Source: Natranaerofaba carboxydovora (GTDB taxonomy: Bacteria > Bacillota > Natranaerobiia > Natranaerobiales > Natranaerofabaceae). From it: DNA of 64,000 nucleotides. Made by a program: the position numbers and the translations under genes. Position 1 is the first letter of the stretch. Each line of letters starts with the position of its first letter. The DNA lies in the NCBI RefSeq assembly GCF_022539405.1, contig NZ_CP054394.1, forward strand, positions 2,860,501 through 2,924,500, written 5' to 3'. Positions 40,517 through 50,727 of the stretch are shown one piece after another. The notes under the pieces are model-generated. The model saw nothing but the letters and a program-made list of their open reading frames with translations, made no database searches and had not been told where the DNA came from.

Positions 40517-41158
40517 TCAATTTTTCTTATTCCAGTCATCTAAAAATTTCTGAATGCCAATATCTGTCAGGGGATGTTCCACCATTTTCTTTAGCACATC
40601 ATATGGAACTGTAGCTACATGGCATTTTCTTTTAATTGCCTCTTCCACATGTGCTGGATTTCTTATACTTGCAGCAATAACTTCTGAATCTAAATCATAA
40701 TAATCAAACGCTTCTACAATATCCCCAGCAATCTTCATGCCATCAACCCCGATGTCATCCAAGCGACCTACAAATGGACTAACATAAGTCGCCCCTGCTT
40801 TAGCAGCAAGCAGTGCCTGGTTCACTGAAAAAACAAGAGTAAGGTTGGTCTTAATCCCTTCTTTCTTTAATGTGCTAGCTGCTTTTAGGCCATCTTCAAT
40901 CAACGGGATTTTAACTACTACGTTTGAAGCAATAGAGTGAAGCTCCCTGGCTTCTTTTAGCATATTATCATAGTCAGTTGCAATAACTTCTGCACTTACC
41001 GGGCCATCAATTATTGAAGTGATTTTCTTAACTATTTCCTGAAGACTTAAGTTTTCCTTTGATACCAAAGAAGGATTCGTAGTAACACCTTCGATAATCC
41101 CCCAGGATGAAATTTCTTTTATATTATCAAAACTAGCAGTATCTATAAAAAAACGCAC
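40517..41158 (-). CDS. tal: Transaldolase (TalC/fructose-6-phosphate aldolase-like)
   Basis: The 213 residues are a short-type transaldolase: [47 protein letters not shown] (Schiff-base Lys) and [13 protein letters not shown]. It moves three-carbon units in the pentose phosphate path. Short members act either as transaldolase or as fructose-6-P aldolase; position beside fba and glpX, as in Bacillus ywjH, favours transaldolase. GTG start behind GGGAGG. Confidence 0.92.
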   Translation of the reverse strand: MRFFIDTASFDNIKEISSWGIIEGVTTNPSLVSKENLSLQEIVKKITSIIDGPVSAEVIATDYDNMLKEARELHSIASNVVVKIPLIEDGLKAASTLKKEGIKTNLTLVFSVNQALLAAKAGATYVSPFVGRLDDIGVDGMKIAGDIVEAFDYYDLDSEVIAASIRNPAHVEEAIKRKCHVATVPYDVLKKMVEHPLTDIGIQKFLDDWNKKN

Positions 41159-41197
41159 AATTCCAAGCCTCCCTTAAATTAAAACCTTTTAACAAAG

Positions 41198-42055
41198 CTA
41201 GGCTTTGCCCGCACAGCCAAAAAGTCTTATTTTTTCTTTTATTACTTCTTTCATTTCTTCTTTAGCCGGGCGAAGAATTTTTCTTGGATCATACTCATCT
41301 GGCTTTTCACCAAGAAGCTCTCTAACCCCTTTGGTGAAAGCTTGGCGAATATTTGTGTCTATATTTATCTTTCTAACACCTAAGTCAATAGCTTTTTTGA
41401 TAGATTCATCGGGGACTCCTGATGCACCATGTAATACTATCGGTGTGTTTGTCAGGTTTTTAATTTTTTCTAAACGTTCAAAGTCGAGTTTTGGCTCTTT
41501 GCCTTTGTAGGGGCCATGAGCTGTACCTATAGCAACAGCCAGGGCATCAACCCCTGTTTCTTTAACAAAAGTTTTAGCCTCATCAGGATCAGTCAAAAAC
41601 GCATCCTCTTCTTCTACGTTAATATTGTCTTCTGTACCTGCAATTCTTCCCAGTTCACCTTCAACAGATACACCTACAGCGTGAGCAATTCTTACAACTT
41701 CTGCTGTTTTTTTGATATTTTCTTCAAGAGGTTCTTCTGAACCATCATACATAACAGAGCTAAAACCTTTACGAATACATAACATATTCTGATCAAAACT
41801 TGTTCCATGGTCAAGGTGCAGTGCAATTGGAATATCAGTTTGCTTTGCTGCCGTTTCAACAAGACCTACTATGTAGTCTATCCCAGCATATTTTATTGCT
41901 CCCTGACTTGCCTGTAAGATAAGTGGCGAAGATTCTTCCGTTGCAGATTCGACCAAAGCCTGTATAATCTCCATATTATTAACATTAAACGCACCTACTG
42001 CATAATTCCCCTCTTCTGCTTTTTTCAAAAGTTCAGTCACAGTTACTAGTGACAT
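41198..42055 (-). CDS. fba: Class II fructose-1,6-bisphosphate aldolase
   Basis: The 285 residues carry the zinc ligands and catalytic blocks: ALHLDHGTSFDQ, SVEGELGRIAGTED, AIGTAHGPYKGKEP, LHGASGVPDESIK and KINIDTNIRQAF. It splits fructose-1,6-bisphosphate. ATG start behind AAGGAGG. It is the first gene of an fba-tal-glpX run on the minus strand. Confidence 0.95.
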   Translation of the reverse strand: MSLVTVTELLKKAEEGNYAVGAFNVNNMEIIQALVESATEESSPLILQASQGAIKYAGIDYIVGLVETAAKQTDIPIALHLDHGTSFDQNMLCIRKGFSSVMYDGSEEPLEENIKKTAEVVRIAHAVGVSVEGELGRIAGTEDNINVEEEDAFLTDPDEAKTFVKETGVDALAVAIGTAHGPYKGKEPKLDFERLEKIKNLTNTPIVLHGASGVPDESIKKAIDLGVRKINIDTNIRQAFTKGVRELLGEKPDEYDPRKILRPAKEEMKEVIKEKIRLFGCAGKA

Positions 42056-42361
42056 TTTAGAACCTCCTTTTTTTATATATTTTAACCCGTAGGCTCATCC
42101 ACTAATTTAGAGAATAGCACTTATAATAAATCTATTCAAGCATAGCAACACAAATACGTTTATTTAAAGAAAATTTCTTTTGTTGTTTTATTTTCATAAA
42201 ACTAAATTCTATTAATATTAAAAATCTCCTCCTTTTCAAAGATTAATCTGTTTTACGCAGTAGAATCAATTTTATTCTTTCTCTTCCTTAGTATTGTTTC
42301 TTGTATCCTTAACTAACTGTAGGGAAATATATTAAAGAAAGGAAAGGAGGCAACCAGTAAC
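42056..42361. other. 306-base divergent intergenic region
   Basis: No gene is seen. It must hold promoters for fba (minus) and the TauE pair (plus). A minus-strand TTGAAT/TATTCT pair with 17-base spacing is a weak candidate for fba. At 42256-42269 ACGCAGTAGAATCAA resembles the outer end of foldback copy 3. Nothing else stands out. Confidence 0.4.
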
Positions 42362-42739
42362 ATGAAAGAGATTATAAAGAGATTAATCAAAAATTTCAAA
42401 TTTACATTTTTAGGATTAATTGCAGGTTTAATAAATGGAACTTTAGGAGTCGGAGGAGGAACTTTTCTTATCCCTTCCCTTACACATATAAGCAAAACAA
42501 AACAGCATATTGCTCACGGAACTACTATTCTTGTAATACTCCCTACTGCAATTGCCAGCACGATTGTATACGGGATAAACCAACAAATAGATTTTGCTCT
42601 TACATGGCGAGTAATTTTAAGTGGTATGATTGGCAGTTTTATCGGCGCAAGGCTAATGAATAAATTGTCTGCCCCCCTATTAAAGAGTTTATTTGCTATT
42701 TTTATTATTATTACTGGGATAAGGTTAATACTGATATGA
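42362..42739 (+). CDS. Half-size TauE/SafE-type membrane protein, first half
   Basis: The 125 residues have about four membrane helices with GLIAGLINGTLGVGGGTFLIPSL, the TauE/SafE (DUF81) repeat signature. Usual family members have about 250 residues with two such repeats in one chain; here each repeat is its own gene. The substrate may be sulfite or organic sulfonates by family, but is unknown. Its stop overlaps the start of the next gene (ATGA), so translation is coupled. ATG start eleven bases after GGAGG. Confidence 0.8.
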   Translation: MKEIIKRLIKNFKFTFLGLIAGLINGTLGVGGGTFLIPSLTHISKTKQHIAHGTTILVILPTAIASTIVYGINQQIDFALTWRVILSGMIGSFIGARLMNKLSAPLLKSLFAIFIIITGIRLILI

Positions 42740-43092
42740 TTTATGTTATTGGAGTTATAACAGGCATAATTACAGGCCTAGCCCTTGGAGGGGGAGCAGT
42801 ATTGATACCATTTTTGGTAATTTTCTTGGAAGTAAGACAACATGTAGCCCAGGGTATTAGCCTGATGGTATTTCTCCCAATTTCTGTAGTTGCTATAATC
42901 ACTCATCTAAAGCAGGGAAATATCAATGTAGAACTGGCCATTTATATTGTAATAGGTAGTCTTGGCGGGGCTATTGGCGGCGCTTTACTAGCTATGAATC
43001 TTGAACCAGGTTTTTTGCAAAGCTTATACGGGGTTTTTTTGATAATCATGGGGATATTCGAGATTTGTGAAGCAAAAAAAATGAAAATGTAA
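42736..43092 (+). CDS. Half-size TauE/SafE-type membrane protein, second half
   Basis: The 118 residues have four helices with VITGIITGLALGGGAVLIPF, the second copy of the repeat. LGGAIGGALLAMNL and LYGVFLIIMG are also typical. It overlaps the first half by four bases. The two are expected to form a heterodimer equal to one full TauE chain. The gene ends four bases before a foldback element that fills the gap to the PBP gene. Confidence 0.8.
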   Translation: MIYVIGVITGIITGLALGGGAVLIPFLVIFLEVRQHVAQGISLMVFLPISVVAIITHLKQGNINVELAIYIVIGSLGGAIGGALLAMNLEPGFLQSLYGVFLIIMGIFEICEAKKMKM

Positions 43093-43096
43093 TGTT

Positions 43097-43188
43097 GATT
43101 CTACTGCAAAAGTCATATGAACAAAGTTTTGTTTTTGATTAATAAAAAACACTATATCTTATGTGAATAGACTTTTTGAAGTAGAGTC
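43097..43188. mobile_element. MITE-like foldback element filling a convergent gap (copy 3)
   Basis: The 92 bases run from GATTCTACTGCAAAAGTCAT to AGACTTTTTGAAGTAGAGTC. Relative to copy 1 it is inverted: its left arm matches the complement of copy 1's right arm (CATATGA, AAAGTTTTGTTTTTA) and its right arm the complement of the left. The match of the two ends extends outwards to AATGTT/AACATT. It fills the whole 101-base space between two converging stop codons and can fold into one hairpin, so it may serve as a two-way terminator. Confidence 0.75.
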
Positions 43189-43193
43189 AACAT

Positions 43194-45185
43194 TTACCAA
43201 ACACCCCAGTGAAGCCCTGGAATATCAAAATGCTCATCACATATTTCCCTTGACACCTTGTTTGGCAAGAAATGTTCTTCTTTTACATGGTCATCCGGGC
43301 AGTTAGTACTAGCTATATTGCCTGACTCTTGACATATATCTTTTGCGACCATCCCATCAGGCTTATCAAAGTTACCAAATTCATATTTTTCATCTGCCCT
43401 ATTCATAAACCTGGCCCAAAGGGGCGCAGCAAGACCACCACCAGTACCCTGTAAAACTTCATTTTTATCATCTCCAATGTGAACACCCACAACAAGCTCA
43501 GGAGTATAACCGACAAAAGCTGCATCTCTACCATCTTGACTTGTACCTGTTTTGCCGGCAGCATCAAAGCTAACATTCTGATATATTGAAGAAGCTGTAC
43601 CTTCAGGAGATATTACATCTTTTAACATATTAGTTAGTTGATAAGCAATCCTTTCGTCAAGTACTACCTCTCTACTATTCTCATCCTGGTATACGGTTTC
43701 ATTTTTGAAATTTTCTACTTCTTTAATCAGAGTTGGAGCAGTTCTTACCCCATGATTTGCAAAGGGCGCATAAGAAGCTGTAACTTCATAGAGACTAACC
43801 CCAAAGGCACCCATCGGCAAGGACAGCCAGGGGGAGAGATCGCTTTCTATCCCTAGTTTTTTGGCATATCTAACACTATTTTTAGGATTAATTTCTTTAT
43901 TTATGGTTACAGCTGCAACATTGCAAGACTTGGTAAGGGCGCGTCTTAAGGTGAAATCTTCATCATGGTATCCCCCGCCAAAACAGGTAGGTGTATAAAC
44001 TTCATCACTATTACCATCCAGCTTAAATTCTGTTTCTTCACACGTGATCATAGTTGCTGGATGATAGTGTTTTTCTTCTAGGGCAGTAGCATAAACAAAA
44101 GGTTTAAAGACTGACCCCATTTCCCTTCCATTTTTTAAGTTGGCCCTGTTTAGCTCTGATTTTTCAAAACTCCTACCGCCCACCAGTGTTCTCACAAATC
44201 CTGTGTCTGGCTCTAATGCTACAAGAGAACCCTGGGGTTGTGCCAGCCTAGTTTCATCAACCTCCAAATATCTTTGTACAGGTAGATCGTTTTGCATAAT
44301 TGATTTTGCTTCTTTTTGAAGCTCCCTATCAAGAGTTGTATGTACTACTAATCCATTTTCGTGAATAGACTTTCCTTTGTTTCCTTTAATCTCTCTAAGC
44401 TCTCTAATTACCTGGTTGGCGAAATAAGGAAACTCGGATTTCCCTCTGCTGATCTCAGCTAGCTCTATATCATCATTCATTGCTTCAGTAACCTCTTCTG
44501 CACCAATAAACCCATTATCATACATTTTTGATAGAACTACATTCCTTCTTCTTTTGGCTGCGCTTATATCATTATGAGGGGAATAACCATAAGGACTTCG
44601 AATGAGACCGATTAACATAGCTTTTTCTGACAGAGTAATGTCAGAAACATTTTTGTCAAAATAAAGCCTGCTAGCGGCTTCAATACCATACGCACCATGG
44701 CCGAAATAAACTTTATTTAAATACCTCTCAATAATTTCTTGCTTGGTCAGGTTTCTTTCAAGAAATATTGTATATGCAACTTCATTAATCTTTCTGGCAA
44801 AAGTTCTATCCTGGCTCAAAAAATAATTCTTGGCTAACTGCTGGGTTATCGTAGACCCACCCTCTACTATCCTTCGCTCACTTATATTAGTAAGTGCTGC
44901 TCTTGCTACACCTCTAAAATCAATGCCATAATGATCATAAAAACGTTCATCTTCTACGGATATTAAAGCTTGTATTACCTCGTTTGGAATTTCATCAATG
45001 GATTTTTTTATTCTGTAATCACTATAATCTTTGTAGAATTCATTGCCATCCTTATCTAATAAAGTTACTGCAGTCTTTTGGTCTGGTATAGGATCCTCTT
45101 CAATTGCTTTTACTACAATGGGTAAATAAAATACACTTAAGAAAAATATTAGGACAAAAATAAGGAAAACTAATAGCAAGAACAT
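43194..45185 (-). CDS. Class A penicillin-binding protein (PBP1A type), start region frameshifted
   Basis: The 663 residues have a membrane anchor, a GT51 glycosyltransferase (EDERFYDHYGIDFRGVARAA; EGGSTITQQLAKN) and a transpeptidase (SxxK as GSVFKPF, SCN as KSCNVA, KTGTSQ). It both polymerises and cross-links peptidoglycan outside the membrane. The frame begins at ATG 45185 directly before the membrane helix, without a ribosome site or the usual basic tail. That tail (KKQKRPKR) is present just upstream in another frame. See the leader entry. The C-terminal NKVSREICDEHF tail has several Cys. Confidence 0.9.
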   Translation of the reverse strand: MFLLLVFLIFVLIFFLSVFYLPIVVKAIEEDPIPDQKTAVTLLDKDGNEFYKDYSDYRIKKSIDEIPNEVIQALISVEDERFYDHYGIDFRGVARAALTNISERRIVEGGSTITQQLAKNYFLSQDRTFARKINEVAYTIFLERNLTKQEIIERYLNKVYFGHGAYGIEAASRLYFDKNVSDITLSEKAMLIGLIRSPYGYSPHNDISAAKRRRNVVLSKMYDNGFIGAEEVTEAMNDDIELAEISRGKSEFPYFANQVIRELREIKGNKGKSIHENGLVVHTTLDRELQKEAKSIMQNDLPVQRYLEVDETRLAQPQGSLVALEPDTGFVRTLVGGRSFEKSELNRANLKNGREMGSVFKPFVYATALEEKHYHPATMITCEETEFKLDGNSDEVYTPTCFGGGYHDEDFTLRRALTKSCNVAAVTINKEINPKNSVRYAKKLGIESDLSPWLSLPMGAFGVSLYEVTASYAPFANHGVRTAPTLIKEVENFKNETVYQDENSREVVLDERIAYQLTNMLKDVISPEGTASSIYQNVSFDAAGKTGTSQDGRDAAFVGYTPELVVGVHIGDDKNEVLQGTGGGLAAPLWARFMNRADEKYEFGNFDKPDGMVAKDICQESGNIASTNCPDDHVKEEHFLPNKVSREICDEHFDIPGLHWGVW

Positions 45186-45235
45186 TTTTTAAAAAAAGAT
45201 CTTTTAGGTCTTTTTTGTTTTTTAGCGAGATACAT
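45170..45235 (-). other. Out-of-frame basic leader of the PBP gene
   Basis: ATG at 45233-45235, nine bases after GGGAGG, opens a 21-codon frame MYLAKKQKRPKRSFFKKCSC ending at TAG 45170-45172. The leader supplies the cytoplasmic tail that the PBP lacks. A one-base change within the T/A homopolymer at 45185-45197 would join the two frames as ...SFFKK-MFLLLV. It may be an assembly error, a slippery or phase-variable site, or a real lesion. Confidence 0.7.
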
Positions 45236-45431
45236 ATGCTAGTTCCTCCCGTTTTTAAACCTATTCTTCCATGTTTGGCCGAGAATTATTACTCTGATGA
45301 TTAATCTGATGATAAATTGTTTTTTTTATTAAAAAATAAGTTACCTTCTGTCAATCTTTGTTGAAAAGGTTGTCTAAAAGTGATAATCTTATATAGATTA
45401 ATATTTATTTAAAAGTCAAGGAGGCAAGTTT

Positions 45432-46706
45432 TTGATGCCAGAACAAAGAAGTACTTATTTTGAATCAATACCTGTAGATTCTTGGAATGATTGGAAATGG
45501 CAATTAAAAAACAGAATTACAAGTGTTGACGAGTTAAAGGAAATAGTTAACCTAACGAAAAATGAAGAAAAAGGTATTGGCGAAACCCTTAAACATCTTA
45601 GAATGGCAATAACACCTTATTATGCTAGTTTAATGGATAAAGACAATCCTAGTTGCCCCATACGGCTTCAAGCTATCCCAAGTTCTTTAGAGGTTGATAG
45701 AAGCAAACATGATTTAGAAGACCCTTTACATGAAGATACAGATTCTCCTGTGCCAGGTATTACCCACAGGTATCCTGATAGAGTTTTATTTCTTGTTACT
45801 GACCAGTGTTCAATGTACTGTAGACACTGTACAAGAAGGCGAATTGCAGGCACCACTGATAACATAAGACCTTCAGAAGAGTTAAATAATGCTATAGAAT
45901 ACATTAAAAAAACACCTGAAATTAGAGATGTATTAATCTCGGGTGGCGACGGCTTATTAATCCCTGACGAAAAACTTGAAGAGTTAATCAAAAAACTAAG
46001 AGAAATTTCCCATGTGGAGATTATTAGAATAGGAACTAGAACACCAGTGGTTATGCCGCAAAGAATTACAGAGGATCTAGTAAGTATTTTAAAAAAATAT
46101 CATCCAATTTGGGTAAACACACATTTTAATCATCCTAAAGAAATCACAGAAGAAGCAAAGAATGCTATAACAAAATTAGCAGATGCCGGGATACCTCTCG
46201 GTAATCAAAGCGTACTTTTAAACGGTGTCAATAATTGTCCACATATAATGAAAGATCTGGTCCATGAACTAACCAAAATACGTGTACGTCCTTATTATCT
46301 GTATCAGTGTGATCTCTCACAGGGAATAGAACATTTTAGGACTCCAGTTTCTACTGGGATAGAAATAATAGAGTCCCTTCGCGGGCATACCAGCGGCTTT
46401 TGTGTGCCAACTTTTGTTGTGGATGCTCCGGGAGGAGGCGGAAAAATTCCTGTTTCGCCTCAGTATCTTATATCTCAATCATCTGACAAGGTTATCTTGC
46501 GTAATTATGAAGGTGTTATAGCAAGTTATCAGGAGCCACTAAAACAAAACGAAGACGAAAGAACCCATTTGTGCGTTAAAGGTGAATGTTATGATAAATC
46601 TTCAAATAATAGCAAGGAAGAGATTGGAATCAAAAAGCTTTTTGCAGAAGAGTCAATAAGTTTGGAACCTAAAGAACTTTCAAGAGAACTTCGCAGAAAA
46701 AAATAA
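45432..46706 (+). CDS. kamA: Lysine 2,3-aminomutase (radical SAM, PLP)
   Basis: The 424 residues have the radical-SAM motif CSMYCRHC (C126, C130, C133), and the PLP lysine in [10 protein letters not shown]. Two aspartates that bind the lysine side chain in known lysine 2,3-aminomutases are kept ([12 protein letters not shown] and [10 protein letters not shown]); in glutamate 2,3-aminomutases these positions are Lys and Asn. It makes beta-lysine, used in lysine fermentation or, with an acetyltransferase, as a compatible solute. No ablB acetyltransferase or other lysine-fermentation gene is near. Starts at TTG 45432 or ATG 45435. Confidence 0.92.
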   Translation: MMPEQRSTYFESIPVDSWNDWKWQLKNRITSVDELKEIVNLTKNEEKGIGETLKHLRMAITPYYASLMDKDNPSCPIRLQAIPSSLEVDRSKHDLEDPLHEDTDSPVPGITHRYPDRVLFLVTDQCSMYCRHCTRRRIAGTTDNIRPSEELNNAIEYIKKTPEIRDVLISGGDGLLIPDEKLEELIKKLREISHVEIIRIGTRTPVVMPQRITEDLVSILKKYHPIWVNTHFNHPKEITEEAKNAITKLADAGIPLGNQSVLLNGVNNCPHIMKDLVHELTKIRVRPYYLYQCDLSQGIEHFRTPVSTGIEIIESLRGHTSGFCVPTFVVDAPGGGGKIPVSPQYLISQSSDKVILRNYEGVIASYQEPLKQNEDERTHLCVKGECYDKSSNNSKEEIGIKKLFAEESISLEPKELSRELRRKK

Positions 46707-46747
46707 CTTGCAATCTAGGTGACCTTATAAGATAATAATGCTGGTAA

Positions 46748-48370
<1,623 letters not shown>

Positions 48371-48392
48371 TTCTACAGCAAAAAACCTACCT

Positions 48393-48414
48393 GCTACCAA
48401 CGTGTTGCAAGAAT
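48393..48414. repeat. Second copy of a short sequence seen near prmC
   Basis: GCTACCAACGTGTTGCAAGA matches 34751-34770 at about 17 of 20 bases. Two copies only; may be chance or a minor repeat. Confidence 0.25.
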
Positions 48415-48448
48415 AAATATCACAATAAACTATATCAAAGCCAAACAA

Positions 48449-48493
48449 AAAACTTCCGACCTAAAGATTAAATCCCTTGGTCGGAAGTTTTTT
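48449..48493. terminator. Terminator between pyrG and glutamate-synthase-like gene
   Basis: AAAACTTCCGACC (48449-48461) and GGTCGGAAGTTTT (48479-48491) form a perfect 13-bp stem, followed by T residues in the plus direction and preceded by A's, so it can work both ways. Confidence 0.85.
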
Positions 48494-48535
48494 ATCATTT
48501 TATACAGTTATCATTTTGCAGCTTCACTTAAAGTC

Positions 48536-49804
48536 TTACTTATCAAACCAGGATGTAACGGGTTTGTCATAACCCATCAGCTTAACACCGGTAACAGCTG
48601 ATGCATTTATATTCAAAGCTACAAGGTCGTCCTTTGAAGGTTCATGAGTATCATTATGGCCTGATAGGGCTGTCAAAGTAACTAGCTCTTCTCTAGTTGC
48701 TTTTAGATAGTTACCAAGCTTATCTCCAGCTTCGTCGGGATCAAGTTTTGCAACTTTTTCTTCGTCTTGTGTTGCTATGCCATAAGGACATGTCCCGGTA
48801 TGGCACTGCTGACACCCTATACAGCCTATTGCTACCATAGCCGCGGTTCCTATACCACAAGCATCTGCCCCTAGGGCAAGAGCTTTGTACATATCTGCAC
48901 CGTTTCTTATCCCGCCCATAATTAGGAATTTAATACCTCTTTCTTTGGCACCTGTTTCATTGAACGCTTTCATAGCAGGCTCAAAAACACCTAAAGTTGG
49001 AACACCAGCGTGTTCTGCTACAATATGTGGAGCACAACCAGTTCCACCTTCTCCTCCATCAATTGCTACTGCATCAGGTCCAGCTTCTATAGCTAGCTTT
49101 GTATCTTCATATATGTCTCCAGGGCCTAGTTTAATAATTATAGGAATTTCATAGTTTGTTAGTTCTCTTAATAGGTTAACATGCTTTGCAAGGTCCTCAG
49201 CAGACTCAACATCAAGGTGTCTACAAGGGCTAAGGGCGTCTGTATCTTCATCTATTCCTCTAGTTTCTGCAATTTTGTCATTGATTTTTTCGGCCATCAA
49301 GTGACCACCCATACCAGGCTTTGCTCCCTGGCCTAGCTTTACCTCAACTGCATCAGCATTTTTCAGGTAGTCCATATTTACTCCAAATCTACCCGTCGAC
49401 CACTGAACTATTAGTTTGCCACCGTATTTTTCGCAAATCTCTGTTTCTTCTTGTAATCTGCCACCTTCTCCAGTTGCTGTAGCTATTCCAACCTGAGAAG
49501 CACCTTTTGCAAAGGCCATTTTGCCGTGTTTGCTAATAGCGCCAAAAGACATAGCAGCTATAAAAATAGGTACTTCTAGCTCTAAAGGACGTTTTAGATC
49601 TTCACCTATAACAACTTTGGTATCTATAGTTTCACGATATTTATCGTAAGCTGTCTTGTGTATTTGGGCCGGAACAATGAGTAGATCATCAAGGCTAGGA
49701 TATGGCATGTTTGCTCCAAAACCTCTAAGTTGATACTTTCCTTCTTCACCTTTTTGTTGTATATTTTTAATTATATTTTTTGTCCATATACTACTTAATG
49801 CCAT
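48536..49804 (-). CDS. Glutamate-synthase-type FMN/3Fe-4S subunit (GltB central domain)
   Basis: The 422 residues correspond to the synthase domain of GltB: IAAMSFGAISKHGKMAFAKG, VKLGQGAKPGMGGHL, AIDGGEGGTGCAPH and CIGCQQCHTGTCP, the Cys motif for the iron-sulfur cluster. It binds FMN and reduces an imine to glutamate in full enzymes. The glutaminase domain is not in this protein, nor in this window, so the ammonia donor is unclear. It directly follows the GXGXG partner (no gap). Alternatives include N-methylglutamate synthase subunit MgsC. ATG start behind GGGGGG. Confidence 0.88.
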   Translation of the reverse strand: MALSSIWTKNIIKNIQQKGEEGKYQLRGFGANMPYPSLDDLLIVPAQIHKTAYDKYRETIDTKVVIGEDLKRPLELEVPIFIAAMSFGAISKHGKMAFAKGASQVGIATATGEGGRLQEETEICEKYGGKLIVQWSTGRFGVNMDYLKNADAVEVKLGQGAKPGMGGHLMAEKINDKIAETRGIDEDTDALSPCRHLDVESAEDLAKHVNLLRELTNYEIPIIIKLGPGDIYEDTKLAIEAGPDAVAIDGGEGGTGCAPHIVAEHAGVPTLGVFEPAMKAFNETGAKERGIKFLIMGGIRNGADMYKALALGADACGIGTAAMVAIGCIGCQQCHTGTCPYGIATQDEEKVAKLDPDEAGDKLGNYLKATREELVTLTALSGHNDTHEPSKDDLVALNINASAVTGVKLMGYDKPVTSWFDK

Positions 49805-50467
49805 TTACGCTCCCCCCTGACTTTTATCTTTCTCTTTAGTTTTATAGAAAGGTCTTAATACCTCAGGCTCTATTTTTCTAAATTTACTAGCATCAGCTTC
49901 AATGCCATATTTTTCAAAATAATTTTTTAATTTATTAATGTCATCATCATTTAGATCTGAAAGTTTTGCATTCCTTCCAAATCCATCAAATTCTCCACCT
50001 AAATATATTGAACCTTTTATAATCCATTCTCCAACCTGTGCACCAGCATTACCGGTAATAATTATATCACCAGCCAGGGAAAACAATCCTATGTTGTCTT
50101 TAACATTGCCATCAACTATAATTGTTCCACCTTTGTTCATCTGTCCTATTTTATTTCCTGCATCCCCTTTAACAACAATGGTTCCACCATACAAACCAAA
50201 ACCAAGTCCATCTCCTACACTTCCATCAATTACAATCTCACCATTACACATCATGTTACCTGTAAATCTACGAGCACTACCTTTAAGCTGTAAGCTAGCA
50301 CCACTATTTAGCGCTCCAAAAAAATCACCTACATCCCCTTCAATTTCAACCGGGTAAGGCTCTTCTATTCCTACGGCAATATTGTCTTCTAAGTTAACAT
50401 CGTTAATTACAGCCTTTTTCTTCTCTTTCAGCTCTTTCGTAATGGTTTTATTCACGCCATTTGACAA
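49805..50467 (-). CDS. GXGXG-domain protein (GltB C-terminal domain)
   Basis: The 220 residues carry the parallel beta-helix repeats of GltB's last domain: GSARRFTGNMMCNGEIVIDG, GFGLYGGTIVVKGDAGN, GQMNKGGTIIVDGNV and GLFSLAGDIIITGNAG. In full glutamate synthase this domain holds the other two parts together. Here it is a separate gene whose stop touches the FMN gene start. The order GXGXG-FMN on one transcript resembles MgsB-MgsC and archaeal split glutamate synthase. TTG start behind GGGGGG. Confidence 0.85.
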   Translation of the reverse strand: MSNGVNKTITKELKEKKKAVINDVNLEDNIAVGIEEPYPVEIEGDVGDFFGALNSGASLQLKGSARRFTGNMMCNGEIVIDGSVGDGLGFGLYGGTIVVKGDAGNKIGQMNKGGTIIVDGNVKDNIGLFSLAGDIIITGNAGAQVGEWIIKGSIYLGGEFDGFGRNAKLSDLNDDDINKLKNYFEKYGIEADASKFRKIEPEVLRPFYKTKEKDKSQGGA

Positions 50468-50694
50468 AGCTCCATCCCCCCAATAAAAAATTATATTTTT
50501 ATTTATATATTTTATTAAAATATATAAATATTAACATTAGTAAAGTACTTTGGTATAGTTCCAAGTTCAAACACACTATTTAGTTCATTACATTATATTA
50601 GTTTTAAGTATATTTTCCCCTTCTAGCCTACGAATTTTAACACGAAGAGAATGAGTTGTCAAGTAATTGGATTCAATCCAATAATTAAGACAAA

Positions 50695-50727
50695 TAAAAA
50701 ATGCGAAGGTTTACTTCACATTTTTTA
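50695..50727 (-). terminator. Hairpin at the racemase stop codon
   Basis: AAAAAATGCGAAG and CTTCACATTTTTT pair with one mismatch, around the stop codon of the racemase gene (50711-50713). It would end the minus-strand transcript. Confidence 0.55.

Noticed and set aside
44350-44390. GTGAATAGACTTTCC inside the PBP gene as another foldback end
   Set aside because: Only about 12 bases match, it lies within conserved coding sequence, and no partner end is near.
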